DNA from: Neisseria bacilliformis
GTDB lineage: Bacteria > Pseudomonadota > Gammaproteobacteria > Burkholderiales > Neisseriaceae
Direction: 5' to 3'
Length of the DNA: 64,000 nt
Assembly (NCBI RefSeq): GCF_014055025.1
Contig: NZ_CP059571.1
Span: 992,001-1,056,000 of the forward strand
Part shown: positions 37,782-48,700 of the stretch, piece after piece
Position numbering within the stretch: the first letter of the stretch is position 1
Layout: every line of letters begins with the position of its first letter
Notes under the pieces: model-generated
Databases searched by the model: none
Told to the model about the DNA's origin: nothing
Seen by the model: only the letters and a program-made list of their open reading frames with translations
Translations under genes and position numbers: made by a program

Positions 37782-40700
37782 ATGTCCGTCGTCCTCCCCC
37801 TGCGCGGCACCCGCGCCCTTTCTGATTTCCGTGTTGAAAAACTGCTGCAAAAGGCCGCTGCGCTGGGTTTGCCTGTGGCTCAGTTGTCCAGCGAATTTTG
37901 GTATTTTGCCGCGTCCGACGCGCCTTTGGCGGCGGATGATGCGGCGAAACTCGAAGCCTTGATCGACGCGCAGAGCGTGGCCGCGCCGCAGCTTTCAGAC
38001 GGCCTGAATCTGTTTTTGGTTACGCCGCGTTTGGGCACGGTGTCGCCGTGGGCGTCGAAGGCGACGGACATCGCGCACAACTGCGGCCTCTCGCAAATTA
38101 CCCGTATCGAGCGCGGCATGGCGGTATGGGTGTCAGGCCGTCTGAACGACGAACAAAAACGCCAATGGGCGTCGCTGCTGCACGACCGCATGACCGAGTC
38201 GGTATTGCCCGATTTTCAGGCTGCCGAAAAGCTGTTTGCCCACCCCGAAGCACAAACTTTCGCCACGGTGGACGTATTGGGCGGCGGCCGCGACGCGCTG
38301 GTCAAAGCCAATACCGAGCTGGGCTTGGCGCTCTCACCCGACGAGATTGATTATCTGGTGGAAAACTATCGCGCGTTGAACCGCAATCCGTCAGATGTTG
38401 AACTGATGATGTTCGCGCAGGCCAACTCGGAGCATTGCCGCCACAAGATTTTCAACGCTGATTTTATTTTGAACGGCGAAGCGCAGGCGAAATCCCTGTT
38501 CCGCATGATCCGCGACACCCACGAGGCGCACCCCGAGGGCACGGTGGTGGCCTATAAAGACAATGCGTCGATTATCGAGGGCGCGAAAATCCGGCGTTTT
38601 TATCCGCATGCGGCGGAAAATCAGGGCTACCGTTTCGCCGAGGAAGACACGCACATCCTGATGAAAGTGGAAACCCACAACCACCCCACCGCCATCGCGC
38701 CTTTTGCCGGCGCGGCCACCGGCGCGGGCGGCGAAATCCGCGATGAGGGCGCAACCGGTCGCGGCGCACGGCCGAAAGCGGGTTTGACCGGCTTTACCGT
38801 GTCCAACCTCAATATCCCGGGCTTTGCGCAGCCGTGGGAGCAGCCCTACGGCAAACCCGGCCATCTGGCTTCTGCGCTGGATATTATGATCGACGGCCCC
38901 ATCGGCGGCGCGGCGTTTAACAACGAATTCGGCCGCCCCAATCTCTTGGGCTATTTCCGCACCTTTGAGCAGGAGTTTGACGGCCAAATGCGCGGCTACC
39001 ACAAGCCGATTATGATTGCCGGCGGCTTGGGCAACATCCAGGCGCAGCAGACGCATAAAAACGAAATCCCCGAAGGCGCGTTGTTAATCCAACTCGGCGG
39101 CCCGGGGATGCTGATTGGTTTGGGCGGCGGCGCGGCTTCTTCGATGGACACCGGCAGCAACGATTCCAGCCTGGATTTCAACTCGGTACAGCGCGGCAAC
39201 CCCGAAATCGAACGCCGCGCGCAGGAAGTGATCGACCGCTGCTGGCAGCTGGGCGACGCCAATCCGATTATCGCCATTCACGACGTAGGCGCGGGCGGTT
39301 TGTCCAACGCCTTCCCCGAATTGGTGAACGACGCAGGGCGCGGCGCGGTGTTTAAGCTGCGCGACGTGCCTCTGGAAGAACACGGTTTAACGCCGCTGCA
39401 AATCTGGTGCAACGAAGCGCAGGAGCGTTATGTGTTGTCCGTATTGCCGGAAAATCTCGACACTTTCTCTGCCCTGTGCGAGCGCGAACGCTGCCCGTTT
39501 GCCGTAGTCGGCACAGCCACCGACGACGGCCATTTGCAGGTGCGCGACGATTTGTACAGCAACAATCCCGTCGATTTGCCGCTCAACGTGTTGCTCGGCA
39601 AACCGCCCAAAACCACGCGCCGCGACGAGACCGTAAGGCCGTCTGAAAACACGAAAACAGGTTTTTCAGGCTGCCAAATCGATTTGAAAGAAGCCGCCTA
39701 CCGCGTGTTGCGCCTGCCTGCCGTGGCTGCCAAAAACTTCCTGATTACCATTGGCGACCGCAGCGTCGGCGGCCTCACTGCGCGCGACCAGATGGTCGGC
39801 CGCTACCAAACGCCGGTGGCCGACTGCGCCGTAACCATGATGGGCTTCGACACCTATCGCGGCGAAGCGATGGCGATGGGTGAAAAACCCGCCGTCGCCC
39901 TGTTTGACGCGCCCGCGTCGGGCAGAATGTGCATCGGCGAAGCCATCACCAATCTGGCGGCGGTGAACATCGGCGACATCGGCAACATCAAACTTTCCGC
40001 CAACTGGATGGCCGCCTGCGGCAACGCGGGCGAAGATGAAAAACTCTACCGCACCGTGCAGGCCGTGTCCGAAACCTGTCAGGATTTGGGTATCAGCATT
40101 CCCGTGGGCAAAGACTCGCTGTCGATGAAAACCGTGTGGCAGGACGATGGCGCGCAAAAATCCGTAACCTCGCCGCTGTCGCTGGTGATTACCGGCTTTG
40201 CGCCGGTGGCCGACGTACGCAAAACCGTTACCCCTGAGTTGAAAAATGTAGCCGACAGCGTGTTGCTGTTTATCGATTTGGGCTTCGGCAAAGCCCGCAT
40301 GGGCGGCTCGGCGCTGGCGCAGGTGTACAACGAAACCGGCGGCGAAGCGCCCGACATCAATAATATAGGCCGTCTGAAAGCGTTTTATGAAGTGATGCAG
40401 AAGCTGGTGGCCGAAGACAAACTCTTGGCCTACCACGACCGCAGCGACGGCGGTTTGTTCGCCACGCTCGCGGAAATGGCGTTTGCGGCGCGGGTGGGGC
40501 TGGATGTGGACGTGTCCGGCTTTATGCAGGTCAACTCGCTGATCACCAAATGGCCGGACGAAGAAGCCATGCTCCGCTGCCTGTTTAACGAAGAGTTGGG
40601 CGCGGTGTTGCAGGTACGCAAAGAAGACGAGGCCGAAATCCACTCCCTCTTCGAGCTCAACCGCGTGGTTACCAATGTCGGCCGTTTTCAGGTAGCCAAG

Positions 40701-41783
40701 CCCAACGACACAGGCAGCCTGAAAATCAGCTACACCATGCTTACGCCGAAAATGGGCAAAGACGAAAACGGCGAAGACTGCCTGATGGTTGAAAAACGCA
40801 CCCGCACCGTGTTCAACGAGCCGCTGTTGGATTTGCAAAAAGCCTGGCAGGAAACCTCCCACCAAATCCAGCGCCTGCGCGACAACCCCGAATGCGCCGA
40901 CAGCGAGTTTGCCCTGTTGGCTGACGACGCGCGCTCCGCCCTGTCTGCCGATTTGACTTTCAACCCGCAAGACGACATCGCCGCGCCGTTTATCCACAGC
41001 GGCGCAAAACCGAAAATCGCCGTATTGCGCGAACAGGGCGTCAACGGCCAGGTGGAAATGGCCGCCGCCTTTACCCGCGCGGGCTTCGATGCTTACGACG
41101 TGCACATGAGCGACTTGATGGCCGGCCGCGCCAAGCTCGCCGACTTCCAAATGTTCGCCGCCTGCGGCGGATTCAGCTACGGCGACGTACTCGGCGCAGG
41201 CGAAGGCTGGGCGAAAACCATCCTGTTCCACCCCGCGCTGCGCGAGCAGTTTGCCGCCTTCTTCGCGCGCCCAGACACCCTCGCGCTGGGCGTGTGCAAC
41301 GGCTGCCAAATGATGAGCAACCTCGCCGAAATTATCCCCGGCAGCGCAGGCTGGCCGAAGTTCAAACGCAACCGCAGCGAACAGTTTGAAGCCCGTTTGA
41401 GCATGGTGGAAGTTGCCAAATCTCCCTCGCTGATTCTGGCCGAAATGCAGGGCAGCCGCCTGCCCGTGGTCGTCAGCCACGGCGAAGGCCGCGCCGATTT
41501 CGCCCACTTGGGACGCGACGGCAATTCGGTGTCAGACGGCCTTAACATCGCCCTGCAATACATCGACGGTACCGGCGCCGTTACCCAAACCTACCCGCTC
41601 AACCCCAACGGCTCGCCGCAGGGCATCGCCGGCATCACCAACGCCGACGGCCGCATCACCATCATGATGCCCCACCCCGAGCGCGTGTACAAAACCGCGC
41701 AAATGAGCTGGCAGCCTGAAAACTGGGGCGAATTGGGCGGCTGGTATCGGATGTTCGCCGCCGCGCGTAAGGTGTTGGGTTAA
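37782..41783 (+). CDS. purL: Phosphoribosylformylglycinamidine synthase
   Basis: PurL converts FGAR to FGAM with ATP and glutamine, the fourth step of purine synthesis. At 1333 residues it is the large single-chain type. Landmarks are [19 protein letters not shown] near residue 205, [20 protein letters not shown] near 290, the second synthase half ([18 protein letters not shown] near 660) and a C-terminal glutamine amidotransferase ([18 protein letters not shown], nucleophile Cys in GVCNGCQMM near 1170, and HGEGRADF). A linker at residues 617-632 ([14 protein letters not shown]) is encoded by an inverted uptake-sequence pair inserted in the gene. Five words of other DUS dialects also occur in it. 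Confidence 0.98.
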   Translation: MSVVLPLRGTRALSDFRVEKLLQKAAALGLPVAQLSSEFWYFAASDAPLAADDAAKLEALIDAQSVAAPQLSDGLNLFLVTPRLGTVSPWASKATDIAHNCGLSQITRIERGMAVWVSGRLNDEQKRQWASLLHDRMTESVLPDFQAAEKLFAHPEAQTFATVDVLGGGRDALVKANTELGLALSPDEIDYLVENYRALNRNPSDVELMMFAQANSEHCRHKIFNADFILNGEAQAKSLFRMIRDTHEAHPEGTVVAYKDNASIIEGAKIRRFYPHAAENQGYRFAEEDTHILMKVETHNHPTAIAPFAGAATGAGGEIRDEGATGRGARPKAGLTGFTVSNLNIPGFAQPWEQPYGKPGHLASALDIMIDGPIGGAAFNNEFGRPNLLGYFRTFEQEFDGQMRGYHKPIMIAGGLGNIQAQQTHKNEIPEGALLIQLGGPGMLIGLGGGAASSMDTGSNDSSLDFNSVQRGNPEIERRAQEVIDRCWQLGDANPIIAIHDVGAGGLSNAFPELVNDAGRGAVFKLRDVPLEEHGLTPLQIWCNEAQERYVLSVLPENLDTFSALCERERCPFAVVGTATDDGHLQVRDDLYSNNPVDLPLNVLLGKPPKTTRRDETVRPSENTKTGFSGCQIDLKEAAYRVLRLPAVAAKNFLITIGDRSVGGLTARDQMVGRYQTPVADCAVTMMGFDTYRGEAMAMGEKPAVALFDAPASGRMCIGEAITNLAAVNIGDIGNIKLSANWMAACGNAGEDEKLYRTVQAVSETCQDLGISIPVGKDSLSMKTVWQDDGAQKSVTSPLSLVITGFAPVADVRKTVTPELKNVADSVLLFIDLGFGKARMGGSALAQVYNETGGEAPDINNIGRLKAFYEVMQKLVAEDKLLAYHDRSDGGLFATLAEMAFAARVGLDVDVSGFMQVNSLITKWPDEEAMLRCLFNEELGAVLQVRKEDEAEIHSLFELNRVVTNVGRFQVAKPNDTGSLKISYTMLTPKMGKDENGEDCLMVEKRTRTVFNEPLLDLQKAWQETSHQIQRLRDNPECADSEFALLADDARSALSADLTFNPQDDIAAPFIHSGAKPKIAVLREQGVNGQVEMAAAFTRAGFDAYDVHMSDLMAGRAKLADFQMFAACGGFSYGDVLGAGEGWAKTILFHPALREQFAAFFARPDTLALGVCNGCQMMSNLAEIIPGSAGWPKFKRNRSEQFEARLSMVEVAKSPSLILAEMQGSRLPVVVSHGEGRADFAHLGRDGNSVSDGLNIALQYIDGTGAVTQTYPLNPNGSPQGIAGITNADGRITIMMPHPERVYKTAQMSWQPENWGELGGWYRMFAAARKVLG

Positions 41784-41790
41784 AACCAAA

Positions 41791-41825
41791 AAAGGTCGTC
41801 TGAAAGAGTTTCAGACGGCCTTTTT
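41791..41825 (+). terminator. DUS-paired terminator after purL
   Basis: AAAGGTCGTCTGAAA and TTTCAGACGGCCTTTTT form a hairpin followed by a T-run, 7 bases past the purL stop. The left arm is the mucDUS variant. Confidence 0.8.
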
Positions 41826-41836
41826 GGTCAAACAGC

Positions 41837-42397
41837 ATGGATAAAATCGTTTTAAAACAGAAGTCGTCCGCCTATCTGATCGTGGGCGATATTTTTGAAA
41901 GCGTGTGCGCCGCTTTGGCGGTTTGGCTGGCTTGGCCGAACCGCTATGCGGCGGTGCTTGCACTCTGCGCGGCGGCTGCATTGCTGGCCTACCGCATCCG
42001 CAACGACGGCCGCACGGTAACGTTAACGCGCACGCAGCTGCGCCGCCAACGCCGTTACGGCAGGGCGCAAATGCTGCCTTTGTCGGATTACAGCGGCGTG
42101 GGCGTGGCAGTAACGCGCGTGGGTATGTATCACTTGACCTCGGTGGCGCAAGTGGCACTGATTCCGCACAACAAATTGGCCCAAGCGGCGCTGGTATGGG
42201 AAACCGCCTACCGCGACGACATGAAAAGCCCGATTGCCTACCCCGAAGCAGAAACGCTCGCGCAGCAGATTGCAGAGTTTGCAAACTTGGAAAATTACGG
42301 GTTGCTCGGCAGGCTTACGAGCGACGGCGACTGGTATTACTTGGCGCACCGCCGCCCCGGCTCGCCCGATTTGTTCGGCGGGTATCACGGCAGTTAG
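41837..42397 (+). CDS. Uncharacterised membrane-anchored protein, paralogue of the 57.5 kb gene
   Basis: I do not recognise this 186-residue protein. It has two closely spaced hydrophobic helices in residues about 12-52 and then a soluble, basic domain beginning RRQRRYGRAQMLPLSDYSGVG. The C terminus carries GDWYYLAHRRPGSPDLFG. A second gene at 57481-58059 shares the same layout and long identical stretches (LALCAAAALL, RRQRRYG, PLSDY, GDWYYLAHRRPG). The fold after the helices resembles bacterial PH-like or similar membrane-associated domains, but this is only a guess. It lies between purL and a Sel1-repeat gene. Confidence 0.7.
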   Translation: MDKIVLKQKSSAYLIVGDIFESVCAALAVWLAWPNRYAAVLALCAAAALLAYRIRNDGRTVTLTRTQLRRQRRYGRAQMLPLSDYSGVGVAVTRVGMYHLTSVAQVALIPHNKLAQAALVWETAYRDDMKSPIAYPEAETLAQQIAEFANLENYGLLGRLTSDGDWYYLAHRRPGSPDLFGGYHGS

Positions 42398-42461
42398 GTT
42401 ATGACCGCAATCCCGTCCGTAAGAATTTCAGACGGCCTTTTTATTTATCCGGAGACAAAAA

Positions 42462-42941
42462 ATGAAAAAATTCCTCATCGCAGCCGCCGTTTTACTGCCG
42501 CTGTTTGCCCACGCAGAAGAAGCGTTCGACAAGAATACCTATAAACGGCTGGCCGCCGAATGCGGCAAAAACAATCTCGAAAGCTGCGTCAAATTCGCCA
42601 TATGGACGCGCGATGATCTGGAAGCCCCTGCCGATGCCTACGCGCCGCTGAAAAAAGCCTGCGACGGCGGACACATGAAAGGCTGCAATGTCTTGGGCAA
42701 TCTTTATCTCGACCCCTACGGCGGCTTGGGCGAAGACGGAGACAAAGCCCGTGCGCTGTACCAAAAAGCCTGTCGGGGCGGCTATGCGAACGCCTGTACC
42801 AATTTGGAAAAACTGAATCAGGAAAGCGCGCAAAGCAAGCCCGCTTTATCCCGCGAACAGCGTCTGCAAAAACTCCAAACCGCCTGCCTGCACGAAGACG
42901 AAGCCGCCTGCCGCGCCCTGCAGGCGGAATCGGAACATTAG
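42462..42941 (+). CDS. Secreted Sel1-repeat protein with paired cysteines
   Basis: This 159-residue protein has a signal peptide (MKKFLIAAAVLLPLFAHA, cleavage after AHA) and about three Sel1/HcpA-like repeats with paired cysteines: AAECGKNNLESCVKFA, KACDGGHMKGCNVLGNLY and KACRGGYANACTNLEKL, then a last TACLHEDEAACRAL. Cysteine-rich Sel1 proteins of this sort are periplasmic and disulfide-bonded; functions vary. It has a good GGAGA ribosome site and lies 45 bases before a nitroreductase gene, so it may be co-transcribed. Confidence 0.82.
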   Translation: MKKFLIAAAVLLPLFAHAEEAFDKNTYKRLAAECGKNNLESCVKFAIWTRDDLEAPADAYAPLKKACDGGHMKGCNVLGNLYLDPYGGLGEDGDKARALYQKACRGGYANACTNLEKLNQESAQSKPALSREQRLQKLQTACLHEDEAACRALQAESEH

Positions 42942-42986
42942 CGCGTGTCGGTTTCAGACGACCCGGCATTATACGAAAGGAAGCAC

Positions 42987-43712
42987 ATGCCCCTGCAAAA
43001 CCTGCTCGAACACCGCCGTTCCGTACGCCACTACGCCGACACGCCCATCGATCCCGAAACCGTCCGCCGCTGCCTGAAAATGGCACAGCTTGCGCCCAGC
43101 AGCTCGAACATGCAGCTTTACGAGTTCTACCACATCACCGACCCCGCCGTGCTCAAACGGCTCGCCGAAGCCTGCTTCAACCAGCAGGCCGCCGCCACCG
43201 CGCAGCAGATGGTGGTGTTCGTTACCCGCCAAGACCTGTTTGCCGAACGCGCCCGCGCCGTACTCGAATTCGAGCGCGGCAACATCCGCCGCAACAGCCC
43301 GCCCGAAAAACACGCCAAACGCATTGCCGCAAGCGAGGGCTACTACGGCAAACTGATGCCGTTTCTCTACGCCCGCTGCTTCGGCCTCATCGGCGGCCTG
43401 CGCTGGCTGATTTCCCGCAGCATCGGCCTGTTCCGCCCCATGCAGCGCGAAGTTACCGAAGCCGATGTGCGAACCGTGGTACACAAAAGCTGCGCGCTGG
43501 CCGCGCAAACCTTTATGCTGGCCATGGCGGAAAACGGCCTCGACACCTGCCCGATGGAAGGGTTGGACAGCCGCCGCGTCAAACGCATTCTCAACCTGCC
43601 GCGCGGCGCACAAATCAATATGATCGCCGCCTGCGGCATCCGCAAACAAGGCCACGGCATCTGGGGCGAACGCTTCCGCCTGCCGTTTGACGAAGTGTAC
43701 CGCCGCATTTGA
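42987..43712 (+). CDS. Nitroreductase family protein
   Basis: FMN-dependent nitroreductases reduce nitroaromatics, quinones or related compounds with NAD(P)H. The 241-residue protein starts MPLQNLLEHRRSVRHYAD, with the RRSVR motif that binds FMN phosphate, and has APSSSNMQLYEFYHI near residue 36 as in NfsA/NfnB-type enzymes. The start at 42987 has AAAGGAAG just upstream. A hydrophobic insertion around FGLIGGLRWLISRSIGLF (about residues 135-152) is unusual for the family and could help with membrane association. Substrate not determined. Confidence 0.85.
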   Translation: MPLQNLLEHRRSVRHYADTPIDPETVRRCLKMAQLAPSSSNMQLYEFYHITDPAVLKRLAEACFNQQAAATAQQMVVFVTRQDLFAERARAVLEFERGNIRRNSPPEKHAKRIAASEGYYGKLMPFLYARCFGLIGGLRWLISRSIGLFRPMQREVTEADVRTVVHKSCALAAQTFMLAMAENGLDTCPMEGLDSRRVKRILNLPRGAQINMIAACGIRKQGHGIWGERFRLPFDEVYRRI

Positions 43713-44278
43713 CGACATGAGCGGCAGAGGCCGTCTGAAAACAGTTTTTGGCTGCGCCGAAACTTCGTTTTCAGACGGCCTTTGCCGTTGGGTAGGGTGT
43801 CGCCCCGAGGCGACGCACGCGGTTGCGGCCGGTGCATGCGCGGGGCGGCAGGTTGAGTGATACGGCAAAGACCGCGTGCGTGGCAAAGCCACACACCCTA
43901 CGGCAGGTTCGGCGTAGGCGGTGTAGGTCGGGCATTCATGCCCGACGTTTTGACATTTGCCGTTTGCCGTCGGGCATGAATGCTTGACCTACCTGTCTGC
44001 ACGATACGTTTTTCAGACGGCCTCTGCCGCTTATGTAGGGTGTGTGGCGCAAGCCACGCACGCGGTTGCGGCCGGTGTATGCGCGGGGCGGCGGGTTGCG
44101 TGATACGGCAAAGACTACGGCGGGTTCGGCATGGGCGGGGTAGGTCGGGCATTTATGCCCGACGTTTTGACATTTGCCGTTTGCCGTCGGGCATGAATGC
44201 CCGACCTACGCGTCTGCGGGAACGTGAAAGGCCGTCTGAAAACGGTTTTTCAGACGGCCTGTTGCCGCGTTTGCTCCC
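43713..44278. repeat. Tandemly duplicated composite of palindromic repeats
   Basis: These 566 bases between convergent genes hold no gene. After an inverted DUS pair, a unit made of a GTAGGGTGT palindrome (43792-43901) and a GTAGGTCGGGCATTCATGCC palindrome (43923-43992) is followed by a second, slightly changed unit (44035 to about 44110, then 44140-44208). Inner phrases such as GTGATACGGCAAAGAC and GTTTTGACATTTGCCGTTTG occur in both, so the composite was duplicated as one piece. A final DUS pair (44230-44261) lies before the next gene. Confidence 0.7.
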
Positions 44279-45301
44279 TTACAAATAATCCTGCGGTTCG
44301 GGGCTTTGGCCGAACACGGCGCGGCGGGCTTGGGCGATGCACAGGCGGTTGAACGCCAGGCGGCGGGTTTGGCTGCCGTCGCGGATGTGTACTGTGCCGT
44401 GCAGCGGGGCGGCGGCGAGGTGGAAGCTGTGTTTCAGTTCGCGCCAGCGGCTTTGGCGGATGCGGACGGTGGCGAACATGTCGGCGGCGATGCCGACGCC
44501 GATGTTGACCAGCTGCGGTGTGGTCTGCACGCAGAAGCTGCGGTCGGAAAACAGACACCGGCCGCCTTGGGGGTAGCGGTAAAGTTCGATGCGCACGGCG
44601 TCGGGGCGGGCGAAGGCGGCGCGGAACATGCGCTCGAACAGGGAGGGCTGCATCACGCCTTCGCTCAACATGCCGTAGAGGCCGGCGAGCCAGCCGACGT
44701 AGCCGAGGAAGGTGAAGCCGAAGCCGTCCATGATGGCGGCGATGCGTTCGGGGTTGCGGCGGCTGATGAGGCGGACAAACTCGAAGCCGGCTTCGGGCAG
44801 GTGCGCGTGCAGGGCGCGGTGCAGGCGGCGGGCGAAGGGGTCGGCGTGGTTGTGCGGGTTGCGCAGGATGCCGAGGAATTTGAGCCGCAGGATGCGCCAG
44901 AGAGCTTCGGAGACGGGCTGCGTGTGCGCGGCGGCCAGGCGCAGGCGGGTGCAGGCGTCTTCGTAGCCGCTTTCGTGGCGGTTGAACCAGCTTTCGAGGT
45001 TGTATTGCTCGGATGCCTGCGCGGCGCGGGTGAGGGTGTAGAGGTTTTGCGCGGCCAGATTGCCGTTGATGTTGACGCTCTCGCCCCGCGCCTTTGTGGG
45101 TGCGGGGGCGGCGAAGAGGGTTTTGTCGAGGCGGTAGACGTTTTGGTTTTGCGGGGCGACCTGCGGGTTGTGGGCATACTGCCGCTGTTCGGTCTGCGCG
45201 GTGTAGTGGTGTTCGCGGGTGGGGTTGGCGGTGAGCAGGGCGAAGGGCTTGCCGCCGGCGGGTGATGCGTAGTCGCTGAGGATGAAGGCTTGTCGGGTCA
45301 T
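44279..45301 (-). CDS. Uncharacterised 340-residue protein
   Basis: I cannot assign this protein to a family with confidence. It starts MTRQAFILSDYASPAGGKPF at 45301. The N-terminal third has HHYTAQTEQRQYAHNPQ and QNQNVYRLDK, faintly like DUF4238 proteins, which begin with an HH motif. The centre contains LWRILRLKFLGILRNPHNH, and a mildly hydrophobic stretch GFGFTFLGYVGWLAGLYGML lies near residue 205. No signal peptide is seen. It is flanked by repeats on both sides and is transcribed in the same direction as ftsK, about 420 bases downstream of it. Confidence 0.65.
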   Translation of the reverse strand: MTRQAFILSDYASPAGGKPFALLTANPTREHHYTAQTEQRQYAHNPQVAPQNQNVYRLDKTLFAAPAPTKARGESVNINGNLAAQNLYTLTRAAQASEQYNLESWFNRHESGYEDACTRLRLAAAHTQPVSEALWRILRLKFLGILRNPHNHADPFARRLHRALHAHLPEAGFEFVRLISRRNPERIAAIMDGFGFTFLGYVGWLAGLYGMLSEGVMQPSLFERMFRAAFARPDAVRIELYRYPQGGRCLFSDRSFCVQTTPQLVNIGVGIAADMFATVRIRQSRWRELKHSFHLAAAPLHGTVHIRDGSQTRRLAFNRLCIAQARRAVFGQSPEPQDYL

Positions 45302-45717
45302 GGGCTGGGCGGCGGGCGGGTAAAGGCGGCATTGTAGCGGCACGGCGGGATTTGCGCTTGGCGGCCGTCTGAAAACGCGGTCGGGCAGGGTGTTGCGCAG
45401 CCGCGCATGCGGTTTTTGTTGTTTAAAGGCCGTCTGAAAAACAGGGTTTCGGTGCGGTCAAAACCGTTTTTCAGACGGCCTTTTGTTGCTCCGGTTGTCC
45501 GATTGGCAGACTCCCGCAAAGACCGCGTGCGTGGCTGCGCCTCACACCCTACCGAACGGCGGAGGCCGTCTGAAAAAACGTTTTCCCGTTTCTCCAACGC
45601 TCAAACGGACGGCTGCCGTTAAAAGACCGCGTGCGTGGCTGCGCCATGCACCCTACGTAAGCGGGAGAGGCCGTCTGAAACCTGTATTGCGTTTTCAGAC
45701 GGCCTTTTTCAGACGGC
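45302..45717. other. Repeat interval ftsK/hypothetical gene
   Basis: No gene is visible. The region has a DUS near 45362, an inverted DUS pair from about 45429 to 45480, two fragments of the GTAGGGTG family (with CCGCGTGCGTGGCTGCGCC near 45526 and 45632), a DUS near 45563 and an inverted DUS pair at 45668-45706 immediately followed by another DUS arm that runs into the ftsK stop codon. Confidence 0.65.
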
Positions 45718-48700
45718 CTATGCGTCCAGATGGCTGTTGTCGCGCGCGAGGACGGTGCGTTTGCCGGCGGTGTCGGCGGCGGAGATGATGCCGTCGGCCT
45801 CCATTTGTTCGATGAGGTTGGCGGCGCGGTTGTAGCCGATTTTGAGGTGGCGTTGCACGGAGGAGATTGTGGCTTTGCCGGTTTTGACGACGCAGGCGAC
45901 GGCTTCGTCGTAGAGCGGGTCGCTGCCGCCTTCGTTACTGCGGCCTTCGTTGGCGTTGCTGAACATGTCGTCGCTGCCGACGCCGCCGGTGAGGATGTCT
46001 TCGACGTAGGCGGGGTCGCCGAACTGTTTGAGGTATTCGACGACGCCGTGCACTTCGGCATCGGAGGCGAACGCGCCGTGCACGCGCCGGGGGTAGCCGG
46101 TGCCCGGCGGCAAAAAGAGCATGTCGCCCTGGCCGAGCAGGTTTTCCGCGCCCATTTGGTCGAGGATGGTGCGGCTGTCGATTTTGCTGGACACTTGGAA
46201 GGCGATGCGGGTGGGGATGTTGGCTTTGATCAGGCCGGTGATGACGTCCACGCTGGGGCGTTGGGTGGCCAGAATCAGGTGGATGCCGGCGGCGCGGGCT
46301 TTTTGGGTGATGCGGGCGATGAGTTCTTCGATTTTTTTGCCGGCGGTCATCATGAGGTCGGCGAATTCGTCCACGACAACGACGATAAATGGCAGTTTTT
46401 CCAGCGGTTCGGGGTTGTCGGGGGTGAGGCTGAACGGGTTGCCGATGCTGCGCCCGCGTCCGGCTTCTTCGCGGATTTTCTGGTTGTAGCCGGCGAGGTT
46501 GCGCACGCCCAGATGGCTCATCAGGCGGTAGCGTTTTTCCATTTCGTTGACGCACCAGGCCAGCGCGTTGGCCGCCAGCCGCATGTCGGTTACGACGGGG
46601 GCGAGCAGGTGGGGGATGCCTTCGTAGATGGAAAGTTCGAGCATTTTGGGATCGATCATGATCATGCGCACGTCTTCGGGGCGGGCTTTGAACAGCAGCG
46701 ACAGGATCATGGCGTTCACGCCCACGGATTTGCCCGAGCCGGTGGTACCGGCCACCAGAAGGTGCGGGGCGCGGGCGAGGTCGGTTACCACGGGGTTGCC
46801 GGTGATGTCCTGCCCCAGCGCGAGGGTGAGCTTGGATTGGGATTCGGTGAAGGCGGGCGAGGCGAAGATTTCGCTCAGGCGGATCATCTGGCGTTTGGGG
46901 TTGGGCAGCTCCAAGCCCATGCAGGTTTTGCCGGGGATGGTTTCGACCACGCGGATGGAGGCCACGCCCAGCGAGCGGGCGAGGTCTTTTTCCAGATTCA
47001 TCACCGCGTTGCCGCGCACGCCCACGTCGGGCTCGATTTCGTAGCGGGTGATGACCGGGCCGGCGTAGGCTTCGAGCACTTTCACTTTGACGCGGAACTC
47101 GGCCAGTTTTTCTTCGATGGTGATGCTGTTTTCCAACAGTTCTTCTTCGGTCTGCTCGGCTTCGGGGTTGTGGCTGGCGGGCAGCAGCAGGCCGGTGTCG
47201 GGCAGCGGGTAGCGGCCTTCTTCGTCGAGTTCCACCGGAAAGGCGGGCAGGTTTTCGCCTTCGTAGGCATAGGGGTCGGGCGCGTTTTCCGTTTCGCCCG
47301 CTTCGGGGTTTTCAGACGGCCATTCGGGTTCGTTCCACGGCGCGTCCGCCCAGTCGGCTGCCGCGCCGTCTTCCTGCGGCTGCGTTTCTTGCACGTTGGA
47401 AACGGCGGCAAAGACGTCGGCGGGGCCGGAATAGGGGTTTTCGTTGTGCGCAAACGCCGTACGGCCGTTTTCAGACGGCCTGTCGTCTTCCCACGGCGGC
47501 AGCATCTCGGCGGAGAAGGCGAGGGCGGCGGGCGGGGGCACGTCCACGGCCAGCGGCGGCGTGTCGGGCACGGCGGGCGGCTCGACCACGGTGGCGTCGG
47601 GCGGCGGCACGTCGGCGGCGCGGCGCATCCGCGACACGGTGCGGACGGTGCGGGGCAGGGGGCTTTCGGCGGCGCGGGCGCGGCCTTCGGGCGGGTTTTT
47701 CACCACTTCGCCGCCGTAGGCCGACACCGGCGCGGCGGCGGGCAGGAAGCTGGCGTGTTCCACGGTGCTGACGCGGCGCAGGCGGCGGGTTTCGGGCGCG
47801 CCGCGTCCGGCCAGATTGGCGCGCACTTCCTCTTCGGCGATGATGCGTGGCGGGGTGTGCCGCAGCGTGTCGGCGGTGGGGCGCAGGCGGCGGGAACGCT
47901 GGCGCAGCAGGTTGCTGCGGATGTCGCCCTCGTCCATCACCTGCGCAGGCGGCGCGGCGGGGGTAGGCGCAGGGGCGGTTTCTTCTGCGGGAACAGGCGC
48001 GGGGGCGGCGGGCGGCGGGGTGTGGAGGCCGTCTGAAAACACGCGGTTGTCGCGCTCGATGCGGCGCAGCTCGGCACGCTCGCGCACACCGGCAAACACG
48101 GGGTCGTCAACCGCCACCGGCGCGGGCGCGGGGCGGCGGTTTTGGCGGATGCTTTGCGCGCGTTGCAGCTCTTCCAGGGTGATGATTTGCGTGTCGGGCG
48201 CGGGTTTGCGGGTTTCGGCTTCGGGGCTGGTTTTTTCGATAATCGACTCGGCGGGCTCGCGTTTGAAGCGGCCGAGTTCGGCTTCGGTGATCACCGGCGC
48301 GTCGGGCGCGGGCGCGTGCGGCGGGGCTTCGGTTTCGGGTTCGCCGCCTTCGCCGTCTTCCGCCGCTTCGCCTTCGTGGGTGCGGGCGAATTCTTCTTCG
48401 ATGATTTCCTGCACGCTTTTGCGTTTGAAACGGCCGATTTCGTCGGGCGTGATCACCGGCGCGTCGGGGTCGGGGGCGTGCGGCGCGGCTTCGGCGGGGT
48501 CGGGGGCGGCGGACGGGTTTTCGTCTGCGGCGGCCTGTTCCGCTTCTCCGGTGCGGGCGAACTCTTCGGCGATGATTTCCTGCACGCTTTGGCGTTTGCT
48601 GCGGCTGGTTTCGTCTTCGGTGATGCGTTCGGCGGCGGGTTCGCCATCCGGCCGCGCCGCTGCCGCGCCGCCGTCTTCCGAGACCGTCTGAGAAACGGTT

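Noticed and set aside
45730-48036. Long plus-strand frame of 768 codons
   Set aside because: Antisense shadow of ftsK, rich in Gly/Ala/Val/His with no motifs.
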